From: Blautia sp.
GTDB lineage: Bacteria; Bacillota; Clostridia; Lachnospirales; Lachnospiraceae
DNA: 7,744 bases
Reading direction: 5' to 3'
Assembly: GCA_017420455.1 (NCBI GenBank)
Contig: JAFOJB010000326.1
Location: 1 to 7,744, forward strand
This document shows, one piece after another, positions 1 to 6,202 of this stretch (positions within the stretch are counted from its first letter, which is position 1; the number at the start of each line of letters is the position of its first letter). Both the position numbers and the translations under genes were made by a program. The notes beneath the pieces were generated by a model, which was not told the DNA's origin, did no database searches, and worked only from the letters and a program-made list of their open reading frames with translations.

Positions 1-788
1 ATCACCTCTTCCATTTTCTGGTAACGCCTGTCTACGCTCTTCTGGGTACATTTATAGATGATCTGCTCCAGGCTGAACGGGATGTCCGGCGCATAGGCGC
101 TCGGGGGCACCATCTCCTCCTGCAGATGCTTGATGGCGATGGCTACCGTGGTATCTCCGTCGAAGGGGACCTTTCCCGTGACCATCTCATAAATGGTGAT
201 ACCCAGAGAATAGATATCGCTTTTTTCATCGCTGTAACCGCCCCGGACCTGTTCCGGAGAGCTGTAATGTACCGACCCCATCACATTGGAGCTGATGGTA
301 TTGGAGGACGCTGCCCGCGCGATGCCGAAATCCGTTACCTTCACCTTTCCATCAGTAGAAATACAGATATTCTGCGGCTTCACATCCCGATGGACGATCC
401 CATGGCTGTGGGCTGCCTCCAGTCCCATGGAAACCTGGATGGCAATACTGGTAGCCTCCTTGATGGAAAGCTTTCCCTTCTTGGAAATATATTCCTTCAG
501 GGTGATTCCCTCAATGAGTTCCATGACGATATAATATACTCCCTCGTCCTCGCCTACGTCAAACACGTTAACGATGTTCGGATGGGTAAGCCCTGCCGCA
601 GCCTGTGCCTCGCTCTTGAATTTACGGATGAACGTCGTATCCTCCCGAAATTCCGGTTTCAGTACCTTTACAGCGACAAAACGGTTCAGCTTCAGGTCCT
701 TGGCCTTATATACATCTGCCATGCCGCCCGTTCCTATTTTCGCCTGTATTTCATAACGTTCTGCTATGACCGTTCCCGTTTTCAACAT
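1..788 (-). CDS. prkC: PrkC-type Ser/Thr protein kinase, N-terminal kinase domain (3' end outside window)
   Basis: Eukaryotic-type (Hanks) Ser/Thr kinase; in Firmicutes PrkC is a membrane sensor that phosphorylates translation, cell-wall and metabolic proteins in response to muropeptides or lipid II. I translated 262 residues by hand. They show the glycine loop IGTGGMADVY (18-27), ATP-binding Lys in VAVKVL (Lys41), helix-C Glu60, the catalytic loop HRDVKPQN (133-140), DFG (153-155), a Ser/Thr-rich activation loop (about 161-167) leading to GSVHYSSPEQ (171-180), DIYSLG (191-196) and the late Arg254. All key catalytic residues are present. The transmembrane segment and extracellular PASTA repeats usual in PrkC would lie beyond the left edge and cannot be confirmed. 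The ATG at 786-788 overlaps the phosphatase stop (ATGTTGA) and has GAGGTG at 794-799 five nt upstream, so it is likely translationally coupled to its own antagonist. The kinase family is certain; the PrkC assignment rests on phosphatase linkage and sequence style. Confidence 0.95.
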   Translation of the reverse strand, partial: MLKTGTVIAERYEIQAKIGTGGMADVYKAKDLKLNRFVAVKVLKPEFREDTTFIRKFKSEAQAAAGLTHPNIVNVFDVGEDEGVYYIVMELIEGITLKEYISKKGKLSIKEATSIAIQVSMGLEAAHSHGIVHRDVKPQNICISTDGKVKVTDFGIARAASSNTISSNVMGSVHYSSPEQVRGGYSDEKSDIYSLGITIYEMVTGKVPFDGDTTVAIAIKHLQEEMVPPSAYAPDIPFSLEQIIYKCTQKSVDRRYQKMEEV

Positions 789-1528
789 GCTTCCACCTCG
801 TTTGCGAATGGTTCAATCAATACAATTGCTATATTATCTTTGCCGCCGTTGCGGTTTGCCTCCCGTATCAGCGTTCTTCCCTTTTCGGAAATGGTTCTAT
901 GTGAATCCAATATGATCTCTTCCATCTTCCAGTCTTCCACCATATTGCTGAGACCGTCGGAGCACATCAGAATTATGCTCTCCCTCTCCAGCCTCAGATC
1001 GAAGAAATCCACATTGACCGTTTTTTCTGCTCCAAGTGCCCTGGTGATGATATTCTTTTTCGGATGATTTCTGGCTTCCTCTGCGTCCAGTTCTCCCAGG
1101 CGTACCATTTCCTGGACAAGAGAATGATCCTTCGTGATCTGCCGGATCTGTCTTTCTATCACATAAAGCCGGCTGTCCCCGATATTCGCGATATATGCAT
1201 AATGCCCCACAATGGTACATACCACCAGGGTCGTTCCCATGCCGGCAAAATCCGAATTGTTCAGGGCACGCTCAAAGATTTCCGTATTTGCGCTTTCTAT
1301 GGCGTGTCTCAGCACCTTTACCGGATTATAATCTGCGTCGTTTCGGATTTCCTTCACCATCGTCTGCACCCCGTGAGAGGATGCATAGTCGCCGGCATTA
1401 TGTCCTCCCATTCCGTCTGCAACAACGAACAGATTGGGTAGGTTTCCTACAGGCTCGGAGGATACGAACACGTAATCCTGGTTCATCCTCCGTTTCTGGC
1501 CCACATCTGTTTCAGAAAAAAACCTCAT
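782..1528 (-). CDS. prpC: PP2C-family Ser/Thr protein phosphatase, partner of the adjacent kinase
   Basis: Metal-dependent (Mn/Mg) protein phosphatase of the Stp1/PrpC type, 248 aa, the usual length (about 240-250). It removes phosphate from PrkC and PrkC substrates in the cytoplasm; no signal peptide or membrane segment is visible. PPM/PP2C motifs run in order: TDVGQKRRMNQD (7-18, with Asp18), VVADGMGGHNAG (35-46; metal ligand Asp38, Gly39), GMGTTL (96-101), NIGDSRLY (115-122), DHSL (134-137), ITRALG (161-166), CSDGLSN (189-195; Asp191) and GGKDNIAIVLI (228-238; Asp231, Asn232). The metal-binding Asp residues are all intact, so an active enzyme is expected. The start lies one nt after the rlmN stop; the only upstream Shine-Dalgarno is a weak GAGAG, so translation probably relies on re-initiation after rlmN. 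The stop overlaps the kinase start by 7 nt. The paired kinase supports the role strongly. Confidence 0.96.
   Translation of the reverse strand: MRFFSETDVGQKRRMNQDYVFVSSEPVGNLPNLFVVADGMGGHNAGDYASSHGVQTMVKEIRNDADYNPVKVLRHAIESANTEIFERALNNSDFAGMGTTLVVCTIVGHYAYIANIGDSRLYVIERQIRQITKDHSLVQEMVRLGELDAEEARNHPKKNIITRALGAEKTVNVDFFDLRLERESIILMCSDGLSNMVEDWKMEEIILDSHRTISEKGRTLIREANRNGGKDNIAIVLIEPFANEVEAC
794..799 (-). promoter_or_regulatory. Ribosome binding site for the kinase gene, inside the phosphatase gene
   Basis: GAGGTG on the minus strand, 5 nt before the kinase ATG at 786-788 and within the last codons of the phosphatase gene. With the 7-nt ATGTTGA overlap it implies coupled synthesis of phosphatase and kinase. 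Confidence 0.65.
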
Positions 1529-1529
1529 G

Positions 1530-2567
1530 TCACTGCTCTCTTTCTGCTGTCAAGTATCTTCTCCTTAACTGCCCGCAGGCGCCATCTATATCGGCCCCCA
1601 TTTCCCTTCTAATAGTAACATTTATTCCGCATTTTTCAAGTTTATTTTTGAAATTGTCGACACGCTGCCGGTCCGGGCGCCGGTTTTCCCTTTCTCTTAC
1701 CGGGTTTACGGGAATCAGGTTTACGTGGCAGTTAAGATCCTTAAGCCTTCCGGCAAGCTCTGAGGCGTTCCCCGGGGAATCGTTCACTCCTGCCACAAGG
1801 CTGTATTCGAAGGTGATCCTCCTGCCGGTCTGCGAAAAATAGTCTCTGCAGGCCTGCAGCACCTCCTCCATGGAGTATTTCTTCGCAATGGGCATCAGCT
1901 GCCGCCTTATTTCGTCGTTGGGAGCATGAAGCGAGATGGCAAGGGTCAGCTGATATTCTTCGCGGGCCAGGTCGTAGATCCTGGGGACCAGGCCGCAGGT
2001 GGACACCGTAAGGTTCCTCTGGCTGATATGAAGGCCGCCCTCCTCCGTAAGCAGTGCGAGGAAACGCAGAAGGTTATCATAATTATCCAGGGGCTCTCCG
2101 GTCCCCATCAGCACCACATTGGATACCTTTTCGCCGGTATCCTGTATGATGCGGTAGATCTGGTCCAGCATTTCCGATGGCAGAAGGTTTCTTTCCAGCC
2201 CTCCCAGAGTGGACGCGCAGAACCTGCAGCCCATGCGGCATCCAACCTGGGTGGAAATGCAGACAGAGTTCCCATGCCTGTAGGGCATCAGGACACTTTC
2301 CACCATGTTTCCATCGTCAAGTCTGAACAGATATTTTCTGGTACCGTCCAGAGAAGAGACCTGTACCTGCTCTGTATGAAGAGAGGTAAGGGGATATTCC
2401 TCCAGCTTCTGCCGCAGGTCCCGGGAAAGGTTTGTCATCTCCTCCCAGGACGCCGCCTGATGTTCATGAAGCCAGGAGAAGATCTGTTTTGCCCGGAAGG
2501 GCTTTTCTCCCAGCGACACCATAAAATCTTTCAGTTCTTCCAGTGTCATGGACTTGATATCCGTCAT
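1530..2567 (-). CDS. rlmN: Dual-specificity 23S rRNA A2503 / tRNA A37 C2-methyltransferase RlmN
   Basis: Radical-SAM methyltransferase that makes 2-methyladenosine at 23S A2503 in the peptidyl-transferase exit tunnel and, in studied species, at A37 of some tRNAs. Length 345 aa matches the family (about 345-385). The N-terminal helical domain (1-95) is followed by the [4Fe-4S] motif CRMGCRFC (Cys110, Cys114, Cys117). Cys103, seven residues before it, matches the conserved accessory Cys (Cys118 in E. coli). The SAM-binding GTGEPL is at 156-161, SLHAPND at 212-218, and NLIPVNP at 283-289. GADIDGACGQL near the end supplies Cys331, equivalent to the methyl-carrying Cys355 of E. coli; this helps separate a methyltransferase from other radical-SAM enzymes. 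The resistance enzyme Cfr shares this core, but the DIDGACGQL ending and housekeeping context favour RlmN. The ATG at 2567 has a good AAGGA about 4-9 nt upstream, in the 14-nt gap after rsmB. Confidence 0.97.
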   Translation of the reverse strand: MTDIKSMTLEELKDFMVSLGEKPFRAKQIFSWLHEHQAASWEEMTNLSRDLRQKLEEYPLTSLHTEQVQVSSLDGTRKYLFRLDDGNMVESVLMPYRHGNSVCISTQVGCRMGCRFCASTLGGLERNLLPSEMLDQIYRIIQDTGEKVSNVVLMGTGEPLDNYDNLLRFLALLTEEGGLHISQRNLTVSTCGLVPRIYDLAREEYQLTLAISLHAPNDEIRRQLMPIAKKYSMEEVLQACRDYFSQTGRRITFEYSLVAGVNDSPGNASELAGRLKDLNCHVNLIPVNPVRERENRRPDRQRVDNFKNKLEKCGINVTIRREMGADIDGACGQLRRRYLTAEREQ

Positions 2568-2581
2568 TCGTCCTTATTCCC

Positions 2582-3943
2582 CTATCTCCTGAATTTTGCC
2601 AGGAAAAACCCGTCTGTGTCGTGGACTCCGGGCAAAAGCTGCAGATATCCAAGACCTGTGCTTTCAGAGTGCAGCTCCTCCGGCAGGAAGGGATCCAGGC
2701 TCTCCAGATGAAAAGCCGGATGGCTCTGCAGAAACCACAGCATATTGTCTTCGTTTTCTTCCTGACAGATGGTACAGGTGCTGAAAATAAGTGTTCCGCG
2801 GGGCTTTACATATTCCGCCGCCCGATCCAGGATCTTCCTTTGCAGGTGCACCAGTTCCTCGATCTTCTGTTTTCCGGTCCTGTATTTGATCTCCGGTTTT
2901 TTCCCGATCACGCCGAAGCCCGAGCAGGGAACGTCCGCGAGCACGATATCCGCGAGGCATTCGGATTCCACGTCAAATACGGTGGCGTCCATCACTCTCG
3001 CCTGGACGTTCAGGGAATTGGTCCTGGCGATGTTTTCTTCGATCAGGGCTGCCTTCGCCGGAGTCAGATCCCTGGCCTCCACCGTACCGTAGCCTTCCAT
3101 TTTGTCCCCAAGATGCAGGCTTTTCCCGCCGGGAGCAGCACAGAGGTCGATACAGTAGTCCCCCTTTTCAGGGGCCGCAGCCTCTGCCACCAGCATGGAG
3201 CTCACATCCTGTACCTGGATGCGCCCTTTCAGAAAAGCTTCCAGCGCCAGCAGATGATCGAAGCCGGAAATACGGAGGGCGTAGGGGAGATAAGGCGCCT
3301 GCTGCACTGTCACTCCCTGATCCTCCAGGCTTTTCTTTATGGCTTCAACCGTTGAGACATCGTTTCGGAGCAGCCTGCACCGGACGGTCAGGGGCTTTTC
3401 CTTCAGGAAATCCGCCAGGATTTTTTCCGTGGTTTCTTCTCCGTAGGCCCGGAGCCAGCGGTTCACCAGCTCCTCCGGCATGGAATACCGGATCGACAGA
3501 TATCCGGTCAGGTTCTCCTCCCGGGACGGCAGGCTCACGGCGTCCCCTTCCCGGGCGCAGGAGCGCAGCACGCCGTTTACAAAGGATTTCAGATTATAAA
3601 AGCCCTTCTTCTGGGCCAGCTTCACGGCCTCGTTCACCACCGCGCTGTCCGGAACATTATCCATAAACCGAAGCTGATATATTCCCATGCGGAGAATTTC
3701 GCGGATAACAGGCTTCATCCTGTCAACGGAAATAGAGGAAAACCTGTTCAGGATATAATCGATATAGAGCCTGTACTCCAATGTGCCTTCACAAAGCCTT
3801 GTGATGAACGCCCGTTCCTGCTTTGGAAGGAACTGATACCGGGTCAGGGCATTCCTGATGGCAGTATTGGACTGTTCCCCCTCCTCAATCTCCAGAAGGA
3901 TCATAAGGGCAAGTTCCCGGCCGTTTACCGTATTAATCGTCAC
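2582..3943 (-). CDS. rsmB: 16S rRNA (cytosine-C5)-methyltransferase RsmB (Sun/Fmu)
   Basis: SAM-dependent enzyme that forms 5-methylcytosine at 16S rRNA C967 (E. coli numbering). The 453 aa length is standard. It has a NusB-like RNA-binding domain (about 5-130, with the typical VNEAVKLAQKKG and FVNGVLR at 103-127), a linker, and a Rossmann methyltransferase domain. Motifs visible: QDVSSMLV (245-252), SAM-binding DLCAAPGGKS (266-275), ADVPCSGFG (336-344; product-release Cys340), and FSTCTICQEENE (387-398; catalytic Cys390). The C-terminal DGFFLAKFRR is the usual ending. The start is GTG at 3941-3943: it fits the family N-terminus, has GGAGG at 3952-3956 with an 8-nt spacer, and lies inside the last codons of the upstream metallopeptidase gene (11-nt overlap). 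This suggests coupled translation. Both catalytic cysteines are present, so an active protein is expected. Confidence 0.97.
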   Translation of the reverse strand: MTINTVNGRELALMILLEIEEGEQSNTAIRNALTRYQFLPKQERAFITRLCEGTLEYRLYIDYILNRFSSISVDRMKPVIREILRMGIYQLRFMDNVPDSAVVNEAVKLAQKKGFYNLKSFVNGVLRSCAREGDAVSLPSREENLTGYLSIRYSMPEELVNRWLRAYGEETTEKILADFLKEKPLTVRCRLLRNDVSTVEAIKKSLEDQGVTVQQAPYLPYALRISGFDHLLALEAFLKGRIQVQDVSSMLVAEAAAPEKGDYCIDLCAAPGGKSLHLGDKMEGYGTVEARDLTPAKAALIEENIARTNSLNVQARVMDATVFDVESECLADIVLADVPCSGFGVIGKKPEIKYRTGKQKIEELVHLQRKILDRAAEYVKPRGTLIFSTCTICQEENEDNMLWFLQSHPAFHLESLDPFLPEELHSESTGLGYLQLLPGVHDTDGFFLAKFRR

Positions 3944-4631
3944 GCCTTCTTCCTCCGTTCACGATCATGATCATCCGAAGCAGCTGCAGGATCGAAGAGG
4001 TCAGCGCCGCCACATACGTAAGAGCCGCCGCAGTCAGGACCGTTCTGGCCCCCCTGTTCTCCTCCGGGGATAATATTCCTGTCCCCTCCAGCATCTGCAA
4101 AGCCCTGTGAGAAGCGTTGAATTCCACCGGAAGTGTTACCAGCTGGAACACCACCGCCAGAGAAAACAGTACGATCCCCGCAGCCGCCAGCGGCCTCAGG
4201 GAAAAGATCAGCCCCGCTATGAAAACCGGCCAGGACAGAGTGGAGCCAAAGTTCACGGCCGGAACGATCGCTGAACGGATGGTGAGCGGAGCGTAATTCC
4301 TGGCATGCTGAACCGCATGACCGCACTCGTGTGCCGCAACCCCGGCCGCCGCCAGAGAGCTGCTGCCAAAAATGCTCTCTGACAGGCAGACTCTTTTTGT
4401 CCCGGGGTCATAATGATCCGTAAGATCTCCACTTACCTTCACTACCTGTACATCGCCCACCCCTGCGGAACGCAGGACTCTTAAAGCAACCTGTTCTCCG
4501 GTAAGTCCGGCTGCGCTGCGTACCTTTCTGTAGCGGGAATATACCGATTTCAGATAGGTCTGCGCCGCGATGCAGATGACAGCTCCGATGATGATCAGTA
4601 TGTACGTGGGATCGAAATAAAAACCTCGCAT
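3933..4631 (-). CDS. YugP-like membrane zinc metallopeptidase
   Basis: Predicted integral-membrane zinc peptidase of the YugP / neutral zinc metallopeptidase family (Zn_peptidase_2 type), 232 aa, full length for that family. Visible: an N-terminal hydrophobic helix (about 9-25), a soluble stretch with AGLTGEQVA (41-49) and the motif GDLTDHYDPGTKRVCLSESIF (residues 68-88; key YDP and LSE), the zinc-binding HECGH (101-105: His101, His105, catalytic Glu102), hydrophobic segments near 134-145 and 147-168, then PVEFNAS (168-174) whose Glu170 is the likely third zinc ligand, and a last hydrophobic helix (about 197-222). The ATG at 4629-4631 has a strong GGAGGG at 4639-4644, spacer 7 nt. Substrate and physiological role of the family are not established to my knowledge. 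It sits between fmt and rsmB in many clostridial genomes, which suggests a conserved but unexplained tie to the operon. Family call is firm; function is open. Confidence 0.93.
   Translation of the reverse strand: MRGFYFDPTYILIIIGAVICIAAQTYLKSVYSRYRKVRSAAGLTGEQVALRVLRSAGVGDVQVVKVSGDLTDHYDPGTKRVCLSESIFGSSSLAAAGVAAHECGHAVQHARNYAPLTIRSAIVPAVNFGSTLSWPVFIAGLIFSLRPLAAAGIVLFSLAVVFQLVTLPVEFNASHRALQMLEGTGILSPEENRGARTVLTAAALTYVAALTSSILQLLRMIMIVNGGRRRDD
3952..3956 (-). promoter_or_regulatory. Ribosome binding site for rsmB (supports GTG start)
   Basis: GGAGG on the minus strand with an 8-nt spacer to the GTG at 3941-3943. It lies within the last codons of the metallopeptidase gene, encoding part of its Gly-Gly-Arg-Arg-Arg tail, so ribosomes finishing that gene are placed at the rsmB start. 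This decides the non-ATG start. Confidence 0.75.
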
Positions 4632-4638
4632 TGAGAAT

Positions 4639-4644
4639 CCCTCC
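4639..4644 (-). promoter_or_regulatory. Ribosome binding site for the metallopeptidase gene
   Basis: GGAGGG on the minus strand, 7 nt before the ATG at 4629-4631, within the 21-nt gap after fmt. It is one of the strongest Shine-Dalgarno matches in the window. Confidence 0.75.
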
Positions 4645-4652
4645 TGCTATCT

Positions 4653-5627
4653 TCAGCTGTTGCTGTTTTTGCCAAGTCTTTGTCCTGCCTGTATCTTACA
4701 CCCCCGGAGAAACGAAGCTGTATCCATCCGTTTCTTTCCCTCCAGCTGAATCTCTGTCAATACCAGGATTCCTTCTGCGCACTGAACATGGATTCCATCC
4801 TCCCCGGCAGAAAGGACTGTACCCGGAACGGCTTCTGTACCTCCGTTCTGCTCCTGAACCCTGCTTTTCCAGATCTTCAGATTCTTTTCCCCCAGGAAGG
4901 TACAGGCGCCCGGCCACGGAGAGAGCCCCCGTACCAGGCGTTCCAGCTCCTCTGCCGGCTTTTCAAAGTCCAGGATCCCCATCTGTTTCGTGAGCATGCC
5001 CGCATAGGGCGTCGGGCTCTCTTCCGGCTGTTTCTCCGGTATGATGTCTCCCGCGAACAGATCCGGAAGGATCTCGATGAGTGTCTCAGCTCCAAGAAGG
5101 GAAAGCTTTTCAAAAAGGCTTCCTCCTGTTTCGTCCGGGGCAAGCTCGACACTGGCTCTGGCCAGCATATCTCCTGTATCCAGTCCTTCTCCCATCTGCA
5201 TGATGGTGACGCCGGATTCTTTTTCCCCATCGATGACAGCGTGCTGGATGGGCGCTGCTCCCCGGTATTTCGGCAGAAGCGACCCATGTATATTGATGCA
5301 GCCGTACTGCGGTATGTCAAGGATCGACCTGGGAATAATCTGTCCGAAAGCGGCCACGATGATGAGATCCGGGGCCAGGTTCTTTAACGTTTCCACAAAT
5401 TCAGGATTTCTCACCTTCACAGGCTGAAAAACCGGAATTCCAAGCGCTTCGGCCTTTTCCTTCACCGGAGGAGCCTGCAGCGCCCCCGTTCTCCCTTTCG
5501 GCTTGTCCGGCTGGGTCACTGCTCCCACAACATTGTATCCGTTCTCCGCCAGCAGAGAGAGCGCGGGTACCGCAAAATCCGGCGTTCCCATAAATACGAT
5601 TCGTTTCTCCTGATAATCCATTGCCAT
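4653..5627 (-). CDS. fmt: Methionyl-tRNA formyltransferase
   Basis: Transfers a formyl group from 10-formyl-tetrahydrofolate to Met-tRNA(fMet), the step that marks initiator tRNA for bacterial translation start. The 324 aa length is typical (about 310-320). The N-terminal catalytic domain shows VFMGTPDFAVPAL (11-23), AAFGQIIP (92-99), and INIHGSLLPKYRGAAPIQ (111-128) with catalytic Asn112 and His114, then GLDTGDML (148-155) with Asp150, matching Asn106/His108/Asp144 of E. coli. SPWPGACTF (236-244) and a C-terminal OB-like domain (about 205-315) complete it. The start at 5627 is chosen because AAGGAG at 5633-5638 sits 5 nt upstream; a second in-frame ATG two codons later (5619-5621) is also possible. 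It follows def with a 35-nt gap, the classic def-fmt pair that adds and removes the same formyl group. Confidence 0.97.
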   Translation of the reverse strand: MAMDYQEKRIVFMGTPDFAVPALSLLAENGYNVVGAVTQPDKPKGRTGALQAPPVKEKAEALGIPVFQPVKVRNPEFVETLKNLAPDLIIVAAFGQIIPRSILDIPQYGCINIHGSLLPKYRGAAPIQHAVIDGEKESGVTIMQMGEGLDTGDMLARASVELAPDETGGSLFEKLSLLGAETLIEILPDLFAGDIIPEKQPEESPTPYAGMLTKQMGILDFEKPAEELERLVRGLSPWPGACTFLGEKNLKIWKSRVQEQNGGTEAVPGTVLSAGEDGIHVQCAEGILVLTEIQLEGKKRMDTASFLRGCKIQAGQRLGKNSNS

Positions 5628-5632
5628 TCTGT

Positions 5633-5638
5633 CTCCTT
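5633..5638 (-). promoter_or_regulatory. Ribosome binding site for fmt
   Basis: AAGGAG on the minus strand, 5 nt before the ATG at 5625-5627 and 11 nt before the alternative ATG at 5619-5621; the spacing favours the first ATG. Confidence 0.7.
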
Positions 5639-5662
5639 TTATGCGTGCGGCTTCCCGAGTGT

Positions 5663-6163
5663 TCAGTCGCCTTCTGTATCCTCCGGTTCTTCCTCATAAC
5701 TTACATCATGAAGCTCTCCCTCGACCAGACGGGTATACAGCTTTCCGTCCAGATGCTCGATCTCATGGCAGAAAGCTCTTGCCTTCAGCCCTTCCCCCTC
5801 ATAGATCATTTCTTTCATATCCAGGTCAAAGGCCTTCACCTTCACATAGTTCGGCCTTGTCACCGTTCCGGCTTTGCCCGGAACAGACAGACAACCCTCA
5901 TCCCCCGTCTGTTCTCCGGAGGATTCCAGTATTTCAGGGTTAATCAGAATCACAGGTTCGGGTTCCTCTGTCCCTACATCAACCACCGCAATGCGCTTCA
6001 GGATTCCCACCTGAGGAGCCGCCAGTCCTACGCCGCATGCATCGTACATGGTATCCAGCATATCCTCCACCAGCGTACGGATGCGGGGCGTGATCTCCGC
6101 AACAGGCCTGCAGACCTTGGTAAGTACAGGATCCCCTTCTGTTCTGATCGTTCTCAGTGCCAT
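5663..6163 (-). CDS. def: Peptide deformylase
   Basis: Metallo-hydrolase (Fe2+ or similar) that removes the formyl group from the N-terminal Met of nascent proteins at the ribosome exit. The 166 aa length fits the family. All three deformylase motifs are present: GVGLAAPQVG (44-53; Gln51), EGCLSVP (89-95; metal ligand Cys91) and HEIEHLDG (133-140; metal ligands His133 and His137, catalytic Glu134). Motif 3 has Glu136 where most family members have Asp (HExDH); this is conservative and should not abolish activity. The tail (about 155-166) is strongly acidic (EEEPEDTEGD), likely an unstructured extension. The start at 6161-6163 has AAGGAG at 6171-6176, 7 nt away. The gene lies 39 nt after the priA stop and directly upstream of fmt. 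Confidence 0.97.
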   Translation of the reverse strand: MALRTIRTEGDPVLTKVCRPVAEITPRIRTLVEDMLDTMYDACGVGLAAPQVGILKRIAVVDVGTEEPEPVILINPEILESSGEQTGDEGCLSVPGKAGTVTRPNYVKVKAFDLDMKEMIYEGEGLKARAFCHEIEHLDGKLYTRLVEGELHDVSYEEEPEDTEGD

Positions 6164-6170
6164 CGTTATT

Positions 6171-6176
6171 CTCCTT
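6171..6176 (-). promoter_or_regulatory. Ribosome binding site for def
   Basis: AAGGAG on the minus strand, 7 nt before the ATG at 6161-6163, in the 39-nt priA-def gap. The gap holds no other recognisable element. Confidence 0.7.
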
Positions 6177-6202
6177 TTAGTATCCTTTTATTCTTCTGTG
6201 GA

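Noticed and set aside
227..330. Activation loop with GSVHY instead of GT-x-x-Y, considered as a sign of an inactive or atypical kinase.
   Set aside because: Serine here is normal in Firmicutes PrkC as I recall (GSVHY then SPEQ), and Lys41, Glu60, Asp135, Asn140 and Asp153 are all present.
126..1067. Long plus-strand open frame (313 codons) opposite the kinase and phosphatase genes.
   Set aside because: It is antisense to two genes with complete catalytic motifs, its translation shows no recognisable domain, and it spans the junction of both genes without regard to their limits. A by-product of codon use on the other strand.
1926..3355. Two long plus-strand open frames (261 and 244 codons) opposite rlmN and rsmB.
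   Set aside because: Low-complexity, Gln/Gly/Arg-rich translations without motifs or a good ribosome site, fully covered by strongly supported minus-strand genes.
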